Shown here piece by piece: positions 1-6,899 of a stretch of DNA of 7,854 bases. Made by a program: the position numbers and the translations under genes. How positions within the stretch are numbered: position 1 is the first letter of the stretch; every line of letters starts with the position of its first letter. The notes under the pieces are model-generated. The model saw only the letters and a list, made by a program, of their open reading frames with translations. It had not been told where the DNA came from and ran no database searches. This DNA is from an uncultured Opitutia bacterium (lineage in GTDB: Bacteria > Verrucomicrobiota > Verrucomicrobiia > Opitutales > Opitutaceae): assembly GCA_903938935.1 (NCBI GenBank), contig CAJAFD010000045.1, positions 1 through 7,854 of the forward strand, written 5' to 3'.

Positions 1-1
1 C

Positions 2-502
2 GAGGTGAGTCCGCGCTCGCGGTTGAATCCGCCGAAGGATGAAACCGAGCGGCAGGCGCGGGCGGAACGCTACGCGGCGCTCGCCGGCGAAAAAGCGGAG
101 CTCGAAGCGATCCGTGAGCGCACGCCGGGTGCCGAAAAAATCGGCGCCGAAGTGGCGCGGCACACCGTGGCATTTTTTCGCTCGGACCGCGGTCAACGCG
201 CGCTGCGGCGTTTGGCGGAATTAGGGATCGCGCCCGTAGCGGCCCGTCTGGCGACGGCACCGGTGGTGGGCGTTTTCTCGGGCCAAACCTTTGTCCTCAC
301 GGGCACGTTGCCGACGCTCTCGCGGGAAGCGGCGGCGGCGAAGATCGAAGCGGCCGGCGGAAAAGTGAGCGGCAGCGTGAGTAAAAAAACGAGCTACGTG
401 CTGGCCGGCGAAGAAGCCGGTTCGAAGCTGGAAAAAGCACAGGCGCTCGGCGTGCCGGTGATCGACGAGGCGGAGTTCCTCCGCTTGCTCGGGCCGGTTT
501 AA
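2..502 (+). CDS. ligA: NAD-dependent DNA ligase LigA, C-terminal part (5' end outside window)
   Basis: Seen: an open frame that enters from the left edge (reading from base 2) and ends at TAA 500-502, giving 166 residues. The GTG at 5-7 is probably internal, because the family is about 650-700 residues long and the catalytic adenylation and OB domains must lie upstream. The last 80 or so residues form a BRCT domain, with FVLTGTLPTLSREAA, then AAGGKVSGSVSKKTSYVLAG, EEAGSKLEKAQALGVPVIDE and a final EFLRLL. Before it, GAEKIGAEVARHTVAFF matches the last helix-hairpin-helix of LigA. Known role: it seals nicks in duplex DNA using NAD+ during replication and repair; HhH and BRCT bind DNA. Odd: the segment before the HhH is long, highly charged and Ala/Glu/Arg-rich. 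Its stop codon overlaps that of the convergent gspF, and no terminator hairpin is visible between them. The identity is secure from the BRCT signature, although the catalytic part is not visible. Confidence 0.9.
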   Translation, partial: EVSPRSRLNPPKDETERQARAERYAALAGEKAELEAIRERTPGAEKIGAEVARHTVAFFRSDRGQRALRRLAELGIAPVAARLATAPVVGVFSGQTFVLTGTLPTLSREAAAAKIEAAGGKVSGSVSKKTSYVLAGEEAGSKLEKAQALGVPVIDEAEFLRLLGPV

Positions 503-1758
503 CCGCCGAGTTTGAAGCTGGCGCTGACTTGGAAGACAGCGCTCACGATCGCGAAGGCGATGAAACCGACAAAGGTAAACACGCCGCCGAGCACCACGCC
601 GGCGACCATTTTGGTGAACACGTTCAGCTGGCCGCTGATAATTTTTTGGTAGGCCTGCGCGATTTGTTTTAGGCTGGGGACGACGTTGCCGGTGTTTTCT
701 CCGATCGCGAGGCGGTCGAGGACGAGGTCGGGGAAACAGCCGGTGCGCATCATGGCGACCGAGAGCGATTCGCCCTCGAGCACGCGGCCGGTGGCGGTCT
801 TGAAGGCTTCACGGTGAACTTCGTTGCCGATTTGTTTTTCCGTCATGCGCAGCGCTTCGGAGGCGGTGATGCCGTTTTCCAAGAGCACGGAAAGCGTCTG
901 GCTAAAGGAGAGCACCGTCTGCGCCACGATGAACGGGCCGATGAGCGGGAGTTTGAGGAGCCACGCGTCCGTCTGCGCGCGACCGGCGGGCGTCTGGCGC
1001 CACGCGAGGAACGAAGTGATCCCGATGACGACGGCGACGACGGCCATGATGCCCCAAATACTGAGGGCGAAGTTGGAGGCGCCGATGAGCAGCTTGGTGG
1101 ACGTGGGCATCTTGCCGCCGAGCGAGCTGAGGAGTGTCTGCAAGCGCGGCAGCAGAAACGTGAGGAAAAATAAAATCACGCCGCCGGACACGAAGACCAT
1201 GAACACCGGATAAGCGAGGGCCGACATGAGCTGGCTGCGCAGTTCGCGTTGCTCGACCAAGTGCGCGATGAGGCGGGCGAGGGTGTCGTTGAGCGAGCCG
1301 GTGGCTTCGCCGGCTTGGATCAAGTTGACCGTGGCGCTATCGAAAACTTCCGGGTAATTGCCGAGGGCGCGGGAAAGCGGGGCGCCTTCGCTGATGCGTT
1401 CCCAGACGCCGGCGCAGAGGGTGCGCAGACGAGGTTCTTTAATGCGCGTCGAAAGGAGGCGGACGGCTTCTCCGGCGGAAAGGCCGCTGCTCGTGAGATC
1501 GTGGAGCGATTCGAGGAACGGCAGGCGCTCGGAGCGGCGCGGGGCTTGGGCGGCGATGCGGGCGGCGGATTTGGGCGCGCGCTTGGCGATGGCTTTGCCG
1601 CCTTTGCCGACGGGGCCGGCCTGGAGCTCGGTGACGGTGGCCACTTGCAGGCCGCGGGCGGTGAGGAGGCGCAGGGCGTCTTTGCGGCTCGGAGCGTCGA
1701 GCTCGGCGGAGACGGATTGGCCGGCGCGATCGCGGGCGCTGTAGGCGAAGCGGGCCAT
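499..1758 (-). CDS. gspF: Type II secretion inner-membrane platform protein GspF
   Basis: A 419-residue polytopic inner-membrane protein, close to the usual 400 or so for GspF/PilC. Seen: the N-terminal opening MARFAYSARDRAG is typical of the family. Two T2SSF repeats lie at about residues 80-203 and 283-405. Each holds the family-type Gly-Glu-x-Thr-Gly motif, as IQAGEATGSLNDTLARL near 147-163 and LAIGENTGNVVPSL near 350-363. Hydrophobic spans near 182-205, 229-253 and 383-408 fit the usual three transmembrane helices. Known role: it forms the base of the machine that assembles pseudopilins, contacting GspE in the cytoplasm. Context: the last gene of a gspD-gspE-gspF operon, starting 1 nt after the gspE stop (TAA-A-ATG), so translation is probably coupled. 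A weak ribosome site, GGAAAAG, lies inside the end of gspE. Odd: a Lys/Arg/Ala-rich linker at residues 46-79. A PilC of a type IV pilus is the alternative; the neighbouring secretin favours GspF. Confidence 0.88.
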   Translation of the reverse strand: MARFAYSARDRAGQSVSAELDAPSRKDALRLLTARGLQVATVTELQAGPVGKGGKAIAKRAPKSAARIAAQAPRRSERLPFLESLHDLTSSGLSAGEAVRLLSTRIKEPRLRTLCAGVWERISEGAPLSRALGNYPEVFDSATVNLIQAGEATGSLNDTLARLIAHLVEQRELRSQLMSALAYPVFMVFVSGGVILFFLTFLLPRLQTLLSSLGGKMPTSTKLLIGASNFALSIWGIMAVVAVVIGITSFLAWRQTPAGRAQTDAWLLKLPLIGPFIVAQTVLSFSQTLSVLLENGITASEALRMTEKQIGNEVHREAFKTATGRVLEGESLSVAMMRTGCFPDLVLDRLAIGENTGNVVPSLKQIAQAYQKIISGQLNVFTKMVAGVVLGGVFTFVGFIAFAIVSAVFQVSASFKLGG

Positions 1759-1759
1759 T

Positions 1760-3487
1760 TTACTTTTCCACCACGGTCACGACGCGGAGGACTTCCTCGA
1801 GCGTGGTGTGGCCGGCTTTGACTTTTTCCCAGCCGCTCTGGCCGAGAGTGCGCATGCCTTGCTTGCGGGCGGCCTGCGTGAGGGTGCGCGTGCTCTCGCG
1901 TTTGAGGATGAGCTCGTGGAGCTCGTCGTTGAGACGGAAAATTTCGAAGAGGCCGATGCGGCCGCGGTAGCCCGTGCCGCGGCAACGGTCACAGCCGACG
2001 GGGTGTTTGAGCGCGGTGATGAGGTCAGCTTCGGCGGCGTCGCACTCGAGGATGGCGAGGGTCTCGAGGAGTTTGACTTTGCTGATGGGCTCGGGCGCGC
2101 AGCAGTTGGGGCAGAGGCGGCGGACGAGGCGTTGAGCGATGACGAGCTCGATGGCGGAGGCGACGAGGAACGGCTCGATCCCCATGTCGACGAGACGCGT
2201 GATGGCGCCCGGGGCGTCGTTGGTGTGGAGGGTCGAGAATACCAAGTGACCGGTCAGCGACGCGCGGATGGCGATCTCGGCGGTGTCTTTGTCGCGGATT
2301 TCACCGACCATGATGACGTCGGGGTCTTGCCGGAGAATGGAGCGGAGGGCGCTGGCGAAGGTGAGGCCAATCTCGGAGCGGATCTGCATCTGATTCACGC
2401 CGGGGACTTCGTATTCGATCGGGTCTTCGACGGTGATGATGCGCAGATCGGTGGAATTGATTTTGCGCAGGAACGCGTTGAGCGAGGTGCTCTTGCCGGA
2501 GCCGGTGGGGCCGGTGACGAGGATGATGCCGTGCGGATAATCAAGAACGCTGATGATTTGAGCCTGCTCGTCGGGGCTCATGCCGAGGCGGTCCATCGTG
2601 TAGGCTTCCTTCTTCTGATTCAGGAGGCGGAGCGAAACAGACTCGGCGTAAATGGTCGGCGCGGTGGCCACGCGGATGTCGAGGACGGTGTTGTTGGCCT
2701 TGAAGTTGATGCGGCCGTCCTGCGGGAGGCGCTTTTCGGAGATGTTGAGGCGCGCCATGATCTTGAGGCGCGAGATGATGGCGTCCTGGAAGCGCAGGAG
2801 ATTTTCCGGGACGGGCACGGGCACGAGCAGGCCGTCGACGCGGTAGCGGATGCGGAGTTGTTCTTCCTGCGGTTCGAAATGGATGTCGGTGGCTTGGTCC
2901 TCGACGGCTTGTTTGATGACGTCGGTCACGAAGCGGACAACCGCGGCGTCTTCGTCGACGACTTCTTCGGCTTGTTGGACGGATTCCGGGGCGACGTAGG
3001 ATTCGTCGCCGTCTTCAAGGGCGCCGGAGCCGACGCCGAAGTTTTCGATGATAAGTTGGTGGATGCGCTCGGGCACGGCGAGGTGCCACACGAGGGGGCG
3101 CGGGGTAAACGTCCGCAACCAATCGGCCATGATCGCATCGGGGAGCCAAGCGGTCGCGAGATGCAAGGGTGTGCTCGAGGTCGCTTCGGCGGCGTCTTCG
3201 CCCTCGGAGGCGGCGGGGCCAAACTGGATCGGGATGATCTGGTAATCGTGGACGAGACGGGCCGGGAGGAGGCCGCGGGCGGCGGGATCGGTCTCGAGGT
3301 TGCTGGCGATATCGAGACCGGCGGCTTGGGCGACGGCGGTGAGGGTCTCGGGCTCGGGCAGCGTGAGGGCGGCGGCGAGGGCGGCGAGGCGTTGGCCGCG
3401 CGCGGCTTCGCGCACGGACTGAAGTTGTTCTTCGGTGAGCCGCGCGGCGAGGACCGCGGGCAAGGTATCGGAGGCGAGCGCAATCAT
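1760..3487 (-). CDS. gspE: Type II secretion assembly ATPase GspE
   Basis: A 575-residue cytoplasmic AAA-like ATPase of the GspE/PilB family that drives pseudopilus assembly. Seen in order: an N-terminal GspE/MshEN-like domain (about 1-150) with LLPARLVHDYQIIPIQF; the N2 domain with TDIHFEPQEEQLRIRYRVDG (200-219) and NISEKRLPQDGRI (248-260); Walker A GPTGSGKST (326-334); the Asp box EDPIEY (354-359); Walker B RQDPDVIMVGEIRD (386-399); the His box TGHLVFSTLHTND (412-424); and a C4 zinc motif, C459-x2-C462 with C499-x2-C502. All key ATPase residues are present, so it should be active. The acidic stretch at about 92-106 looks like a loop insertion. Context: 22 nt after gspD and 1 nt before gspF. 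The ATG start is the only plausible one, but the preceding 22 nt hold CCTCCTCCC and no Shine-Dalgarno. PilB of a type IV pilus is the main alternative; the adjacent secretin favours GspE. Confidence 0.9.
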   Translation of the reverse strand: MIALASDTLPAVLAARLTEEQLQSVREAARGQRLAALAAALTLPEPETLTAVAQAAGLDIASNLETDPAARGLLPARLVHDYQIIPIQFGPAASEGEDAAEATSSTPLHLATAWLPDAIMADWLRTFTPRPLVWHLAVPERIHQLIIENFGVGSGALEDGDESYVAPESVQQAEEVVDEDAAVVRFVTDVIKQAVEDQATDIHFEPQEEQLRIRYRVDGLLVPVPVPENLLRFQDAIISRLKIMARLNISEKRLPQDGRINFKANNTVLDIRVATAPTIYAESVSLRLLNQKKEAYTMDRLGMSPDEQAQIISVLDYPHGIILVTGPTGSGKSTSLNAFLRKINSTDLRIITVEDPIEYEVPGVNQMQIRSEIGLTFASALRSILRQDPDVIMVGEIRDKDTAEIAIRASLTGHLVFSTLHTNDAPGAITRLVDMGIEPFLVASAIELVIAQRLVRRLCPNCCAPEPISKVKLLETLAILECDAAEADLITALKHPVGCDRCRGTGYRGRIGLFEIFRLNDELHELILKRESTRTLTQAARKQGMRTLGQSGWEKVKAGHTTLEEVLRVVTVVEK

Positions 3488-3509
3488 CGGGAGGAGGCGG
3501 CGCGCGGGC

Positions 3510-5540
3510 TTACTTGAGCTGCTCGATCAAGGATGGTTTGGCCGGCTTCGAGGGGTCGATGAGATACTGATTGATCTGCTCCTTGTTGGAGAGGCCATCG
3601 ATGTTCTTCTTGGTGTCGGCGGAGACTTCGGTGGGCTTGATGACGTGAGGGCGAACGAAGAGGAGCAGTTCGGTGCGTTCGACCGATTTCTCGCGGCCGC
3701 CAAGCAGGTGGCTGATAATCGGGATTTCGGCGAGGAAGCCGATCTTGGCGCGGTCGTTGCCGAATTTCTGGCGTTGGAGGCCGCCGAGGACGACCATCTG
3801 GTTGTCGTAGACGTTGATGAACGACGTGGCTTGGCGGGTGCCGATGATCGGAACTTGGTTGCCGTCGATGGTGGTGCTGCCGAGGAGGTCGTCGACCTTT
3901 TGGTCGATCTTGAGCTGGATGCTGCCGTCGTCGCCGATGAGCGGAGTGACCTTCAGGTCGATGGCGATGCTTTGATAGGTGTAGGTCGAGCTGGTGCCGC
4001 CGGTGGTCGAGACGCTGGTGGTGCCGGTGACGACGGGGCGTTTTTGGCCGACGACGACCTGGGCTTCTTTATTGTGCGTGGTGACGATGGTGGGGGCGGA
4101 GAGGACGTTGACGTTGCTACGCGTGCCGGCGTCGGTGAGGGCGGCTTTGAGCGAGAGCGGGTCGACGATGCCTTCGGTGATGTTCCAACCGGCGACGGCG
4201 CCGGAGAAATTGGTGATGGACCGCACGCCGGTCGTGGCGTTGGTCGCGGCGGTGAGGTTGAGGGCGGTGAGACCGGTTTTGTCGGTGTCGCTCAAGGTGA
4301 CTTCGGCGATGATCACTTCGATGCGAACCTGGGCGAGGATGATGTCGATTTTATCCACGAGGTCTTTGATGAGTCGGATGTCGTCGCCGGTGCCGGAGAC
4401 GATGACGGCGTTGGAGCGTTCGTCGTAGGTGACGGTCACGAGGGCGCTAAATTCGTTGGAGCCAGCTAAGCCGGCCACATCGGTGCCAGTAAGGGTCATG
4501 GCCGCAGGTGCAGGGGCGGCGGGCTGAGGCGCGGCGGGTTGGCCGGGCACGGTGACTTGGCCCGGACGGACGGATTGGGCGGAGGCCTTTTGGGCGGCGT
4601 TGGTCTGGCCAGTGACGAGCTGTGTGAGGAGCGTGGAGACGTCTTTGGCGGCGGCGTGCTTGAGGTAGATGACTTCGTTGCGGGTGTTGGGGTCGGCCTT
4701 GACGTCGAGTTTGGCGATTAACTCATCGAAGAAGGGATACTGGCGCCGGTCGGCGATGAGGATGATCTGGTTGGTGCGATCGTCGGCGTTGTAAGTGGTG
4801 CTCGTGCCGAGCTGCGTCTGGAGACTGCCGCTCAAGACCGTGCGGAGCTTGTTGACGAGGTCGGAGGCCTTGGCGGATTTCAGCGGATAGAATTTCGGGG
4901 TGAGTCCGGTGGTGGCGGGACGATCGAGGGTTTTGATCAGGTTTTCGATCCGCTGGAGATTGCTCACGGAGTCGGTGACGAGCGCAGCGTTGGTTTTATC
5001 GAGGATAACCACCCCGCCGCCGACGCCCGGCGTGAGCAAGCCCTGGAGTTGGGGCATGAATTCGTTCACGCGCAGGAAATCAAATTGGAAGACCTTGGTC
5101 GCAATTTTGCCGGAGGCGGGCTGATCAAAGGCGGAACCGGTGATCATTTCCGGGGCTTCGGTCTTGGCCTGCGCGAGGGCGATGACTTTTAGGAAACGGT
5201 CACCGAGCGGGGCGACGCCGATCTGGTTGAGGGCGAGGAGCGTCTCGATGGCGAGGATGAGCTCAGAGCGCGGGATAGGGCGATCAATGACGAGCGTGTA
5301 TTCGGCGGTGGGCAGCGCGGCCGGGCGCAAAATGCTGCGGCCCGTGTGAAACTCGAGCGCGGCGAGGACACCGTCGATGGGTAAGCCGCTGATTTTAAAC
5401 GACGGGATCATCTCGTCGCCGTTGGGTTTGACGTCGGGCGCGGCTGTCTTGGCGGCCGGAGCGGGAGCCTGGGCAAACATAGCAGTGGAAAGGGCGAAGA
5501 GGCTGGCGAGGAGGCTCAGGCGGGCGATACGCGAGGTCAT
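3510..5540 (-). CDS. gspD: Type II secretion outer-membrane secretin GspD
   Basis: A 676-residue secretin, within the family range of about 650-750. Seen: an N-terminal signal peptide (MTSR, hydrophobic core LSLLASLFALSTAMFA, likely cleavage around residues 23-26) without a lipobox cysteine. Then come periplasmic N-domains: N0 about 47-122 (SFKISGLPIDGVLAALEFHT), N1 about 148-208, N2 about 215-282 and N3 about 286-402. N3 is interrupted by a Pro/Ala/Gln-rich stretch near 312-362. The secretin core spans about 405-635, with VRIEVIIAEVTLSDTD, the gate-region motif NVLSAPTIVTTHNKEAQVVVG, and VVLGGLQRQKFGNDRAKIGF followed by LLLFVRPHVI. Known role: it forms a multimeric outer-membrane channel through which folded proteins leave the periplasm. 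The C-terminal tail (636-676) could be an S-domain, but no pilotin gene is visible. First gene of the operon; the leader has a U7 tract but no Shine-Dalgarno. PilQ is less likely because of the N1-N2-N3 arrangement and the lack of AMIN domains. Confidence 0.9.
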   Translation of the reverse strand: MTSRIARLSLLASLFALSTAMFAQAPAPAAKTAAPDVKPNGDEMIPSFKISGLPIDGVLAALEFHTGRSILRPAALPTAEYTLVIDRPIPRSELILAIETLLALNQIGVAPLGDRFLKVIALAQAKTEAPEMITGSAFDQPASGKIATKVFQFDFLRVNEFMPQLQGLLTPGVGGGVVILDKTNAALVTDSVSNLQRIENLIKTLDRPATTGLTPKFYPLKSAKASDLVNKLRTVLSGSLQTQLGTSTTYNADDRTNQIILIADRRQYPFFDELIAKLDVKADPNTRNEVIYLKHAAAKDVSTLLTQLVTGQTNAAQKASAQSVRPGQVTVPGQPAAPQPAAPAPAAMTLTGTDVAGLAGSNEFSALVTVTYDERSNAVIVSGTGDDIRLIKDLVDKIDIILAQVRIEVIIAEVTLSDTDKTGLTALNLTAATNATTGVRSITNFSGAVAGWNITEGIVDPLSLKAALTDAGTRSNVNVLSAPTIVTTHNKEAQVVVGQKRPVVTGTTSVSTTGGTSSTYTYQSIAIDLKVTPLIGDDGSIQLKIDQKVDDLLGSTTIDGNQVPIIGTRQATSFINVYDNQMVVLGGLQRQKFGNDRAKIGFLAEIPIISHLLGGREKSVERTELLLFVRPHVIKPTEVSADTKKNIDGLSNKEQINQYLIDPSKPAKPSLIEQLK

Positions 5541-5726
5541 GCGGGTGAGGGCGATAAAAAAAGGTTAAGCGCCAGAGGCGCAAAGAGATTTCAGAGAGGA
5601 GTAAGCCGGCGGGGTTGTAAACGGTCTTGTGTCATGACGCCGCGCATCGCGGAAAGTTGCCTTCATTTACAGGTTTGGATTTGTCGCTTGCGGGCAGTCG
5701 GGCTGGGGCCAACGGTTTTTGCTGCG
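5541..5726. other. Divergent gspD/aroC intergenic region
   Basis: The 186 bases between the gspD start and the aroC start must hold the promoters of both genes, but no convincing sigma-70 boxes stand out on either strand. Visible structure: the hairpin and A7/T7 tract near gspD; an 8-bp palindrome GTCATGAC at 5631-5638; and an inverted repeat CCGCG-CAT-CGCGG at 5640-5652. An ATG at 5634 is in frame with aroC and would add 31 residues, but that stretch has no resemblance to chorismate synthase. Confidence 0.55.
5556..5581 (-). promoter_or_regulatory. U-rich gspD leader with small upstream hairpin
   Basis: Seen on the minus strand: a perfect 5-bp inverted repeat GCGCC-TCT-GGCGC (5569-5581), six bases, then seven T (5562-5556), ending 15 nt before the gspD ATG. 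No Shine-Dalgarno is present in between (CGCCCTCACCCGC just before ATG). Inference: the U-tract could act as a ribosomal protein S1 landing site that substitutes for a Shine-Dalgarno. The hairpin plus U-tract is too widely spaced and too weak to call an attenuator. I could not recognise a convincing -35/-10 pair for the operon. Confidence 0.3.
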
Positions 5727-6839
5727 ATGGGTAACTCCTTTGGAAAACTTTTTACGATCAGCACCTGGGGCGAAAGCCACGGTCTCGGGGTCGGTGTGAC
5801 CATCGATGGCTGCCCGCCGGGCTTGCCCATCACGGCCGAGGAAATCCAAGTCGAGCTCGACCGCCGTCGACCCGGCCAGAGCGACATCGTGACGCCCCGT
5901 AAAGAAGAGGACAAAGTCGAGATCTGGTCCGGGATTTTTGAGGGCAAAACCACGGGCACGCCCATCACCTTGATCGTGCGCAACGCCGACCAGCGCTCCA
6001 ACGCCTACGACGAGATGCGCGATAAATTCCGCCCCTCGCACGCCGATTTCACGTATCAACAAAAATTCGGGCTCCGTGATCATCGCGGTGGCGGGCGCAG
6101 TTCGGCGCGCGAGACCGTCGGTCGCGTGGCGGCCGGAGCGATTGCCAAAAAGATTTTAGCGCAACGCGCCACCAGCGGCCTAGGCGGCGTGGAAATCCGG
6201 GCGTTTTTAACGCAGGTGCACGACATCGCGGCGCCGGCGGATGCGTTGGTGAACTTCCCGACGCTCGCCGAAGTCGAGGCGACGCCGGTGCGTTGCCCGC
6301 ATCGGCCGACGGCGGAAAAAATGATCGAGCGCATCAAGGCCGTGCGCAGCGAGGGCGATTCCGTGGGCGGCGTGATCGAGTGCCGCGTGCGCGGGTTGCC
6401 GGCGGGCTTGGGCGTGCCGGTGTTTGATCGGCTCGAGGCGGATCTGGCGAAGGCGATGCTTTCGCTCCCGGCGACGAAGGGCTTTGAAATCGGCAGCGGC
6501 TTTGCGGGCGCGCAGTTGCGCGGCAGCGAGCACAACGACGCGTTTGAAAACCGCGCCGGTGCGGTGCGCACGGCGACGAACCGCTCGGGCGGCGTCCAAG
6601 GTGGCATCAGCAACGGCGAAGAAATCGTCTTCCGCGTGGCGTTCAAACCGACGGCGACGATTCTGCAATTGCAGGCGACCGTGGATAAAACGGGCGCGGC
6701 GACGGAGCTGATGGGGCGCGGGCGGCACGACCCGTGCGTGGTGCCGCGCGCGGTGCCGATCGTCGAGGCGATGGCGGCGCTGGTGTTGCTCGATCACTGG
6801 CTGCGCCAGAGCGCGCAGTGCGGGACGTTTAAATTTTAA
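5727..6839 (+). CDS. aroC: Chorismate synthase AroC
   Basis: Catalyses the last step of the shikimate pathway, 5-enolpyruvylshikimate-3-phosphate to chorismate, with reduced FMN as cofactor; cytoplasmic and usually tetrameric. Start chosen at the ATG giving MGNSFGKLFTISTWGESHG, the classic family N-terminus; 370 residues is the usual length. An in-frame ATG at 5634 would add 31 unconserved residues. Seen motifs: GESHG at 15-19 with the conserved His18; RRRPGQSDIVTPRKEEDK at 46-63; RPSHADFTY at 102-110; the second signature HRGGGRSSARETVGRVAAG at 119-137; NRSGGVQGGISNG at 285-297; and the third signature RHDPCVVPRAVPIVEAM at 333-349. All active-site motifs look intact. No Shine-Dalgarno is visible just upstream. 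Context: divergent from gspD and 60 nt upstream of a co-directional gene of unknown function, possibly co-transcribed. It is the only aromatic amino acid gene in the window. Confidence 0.96.
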   Translation: MGNSFGKLFTISTWGESHGLGVGVTIDGCPPGLPITAEEIQVELDRRRPGQSDIVTPRKEEDKVEIWSGIFEGKTTGTPITLIVRNADQRSNAYDEMRDKFRPSHADFTYQQKFGLRDHRGGGRSSARETVGRVAAGAIAKKILAQRATSGLGGVEIRAFLTQVHDIAAPADALVNFPTLAEVEATPVRCPHRPTAEKMIERIKAVRSEGDSVGGVIECRVRGLPAGLGVPVFDRLEADLAKAMLSLPATKGFEIGSGFAGAQLRGSEHNDAFENRAGAVRTATNRSGGVQGGISNGEEIVFRVAFKPTATILQLQATVDKTGAATELMGRGRHDPCVVPRAVPIVEAMAALVLLDHWLRQSAQCGTFKF

Positions 6840-6899
6840 GTCGGTCCGGCGAAAGAATCGTTCGCACTTTGGCGGAGCTTCGCATTGAGTGCTCGATAA

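Noticed and set aside
5..7. GTG as a true start of a short BRCT protein
   Set aside because: The frame stays open to the window edge and the HhH plus BRCT order matches the end of LigA, so this is a truncated gene and not a small stand-alone BRCT protein.
1808..3517. 569-residue + strand open frame opposite gspE
   Set aside because: It lies wholly antisense to a gene with every GspE motif. Its product is a Gly/Asp/Glu/Ala-rich string without domain features, as expected from the mirror frame of high-GC coding DNA.
3435..4469. 344-residue + strand open frame opposite gspD
   Set aside because: Antisense to the conserved secretin core, biased to Asp, Gly, Val and Glu, with no motif.
5634..5726. 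Upstream ATG extension of aroC by 31 residues
   Set aside because: The extension has no family similarity, whereas MGNSFG at 5727 matches the standard start of chorismate synthase.
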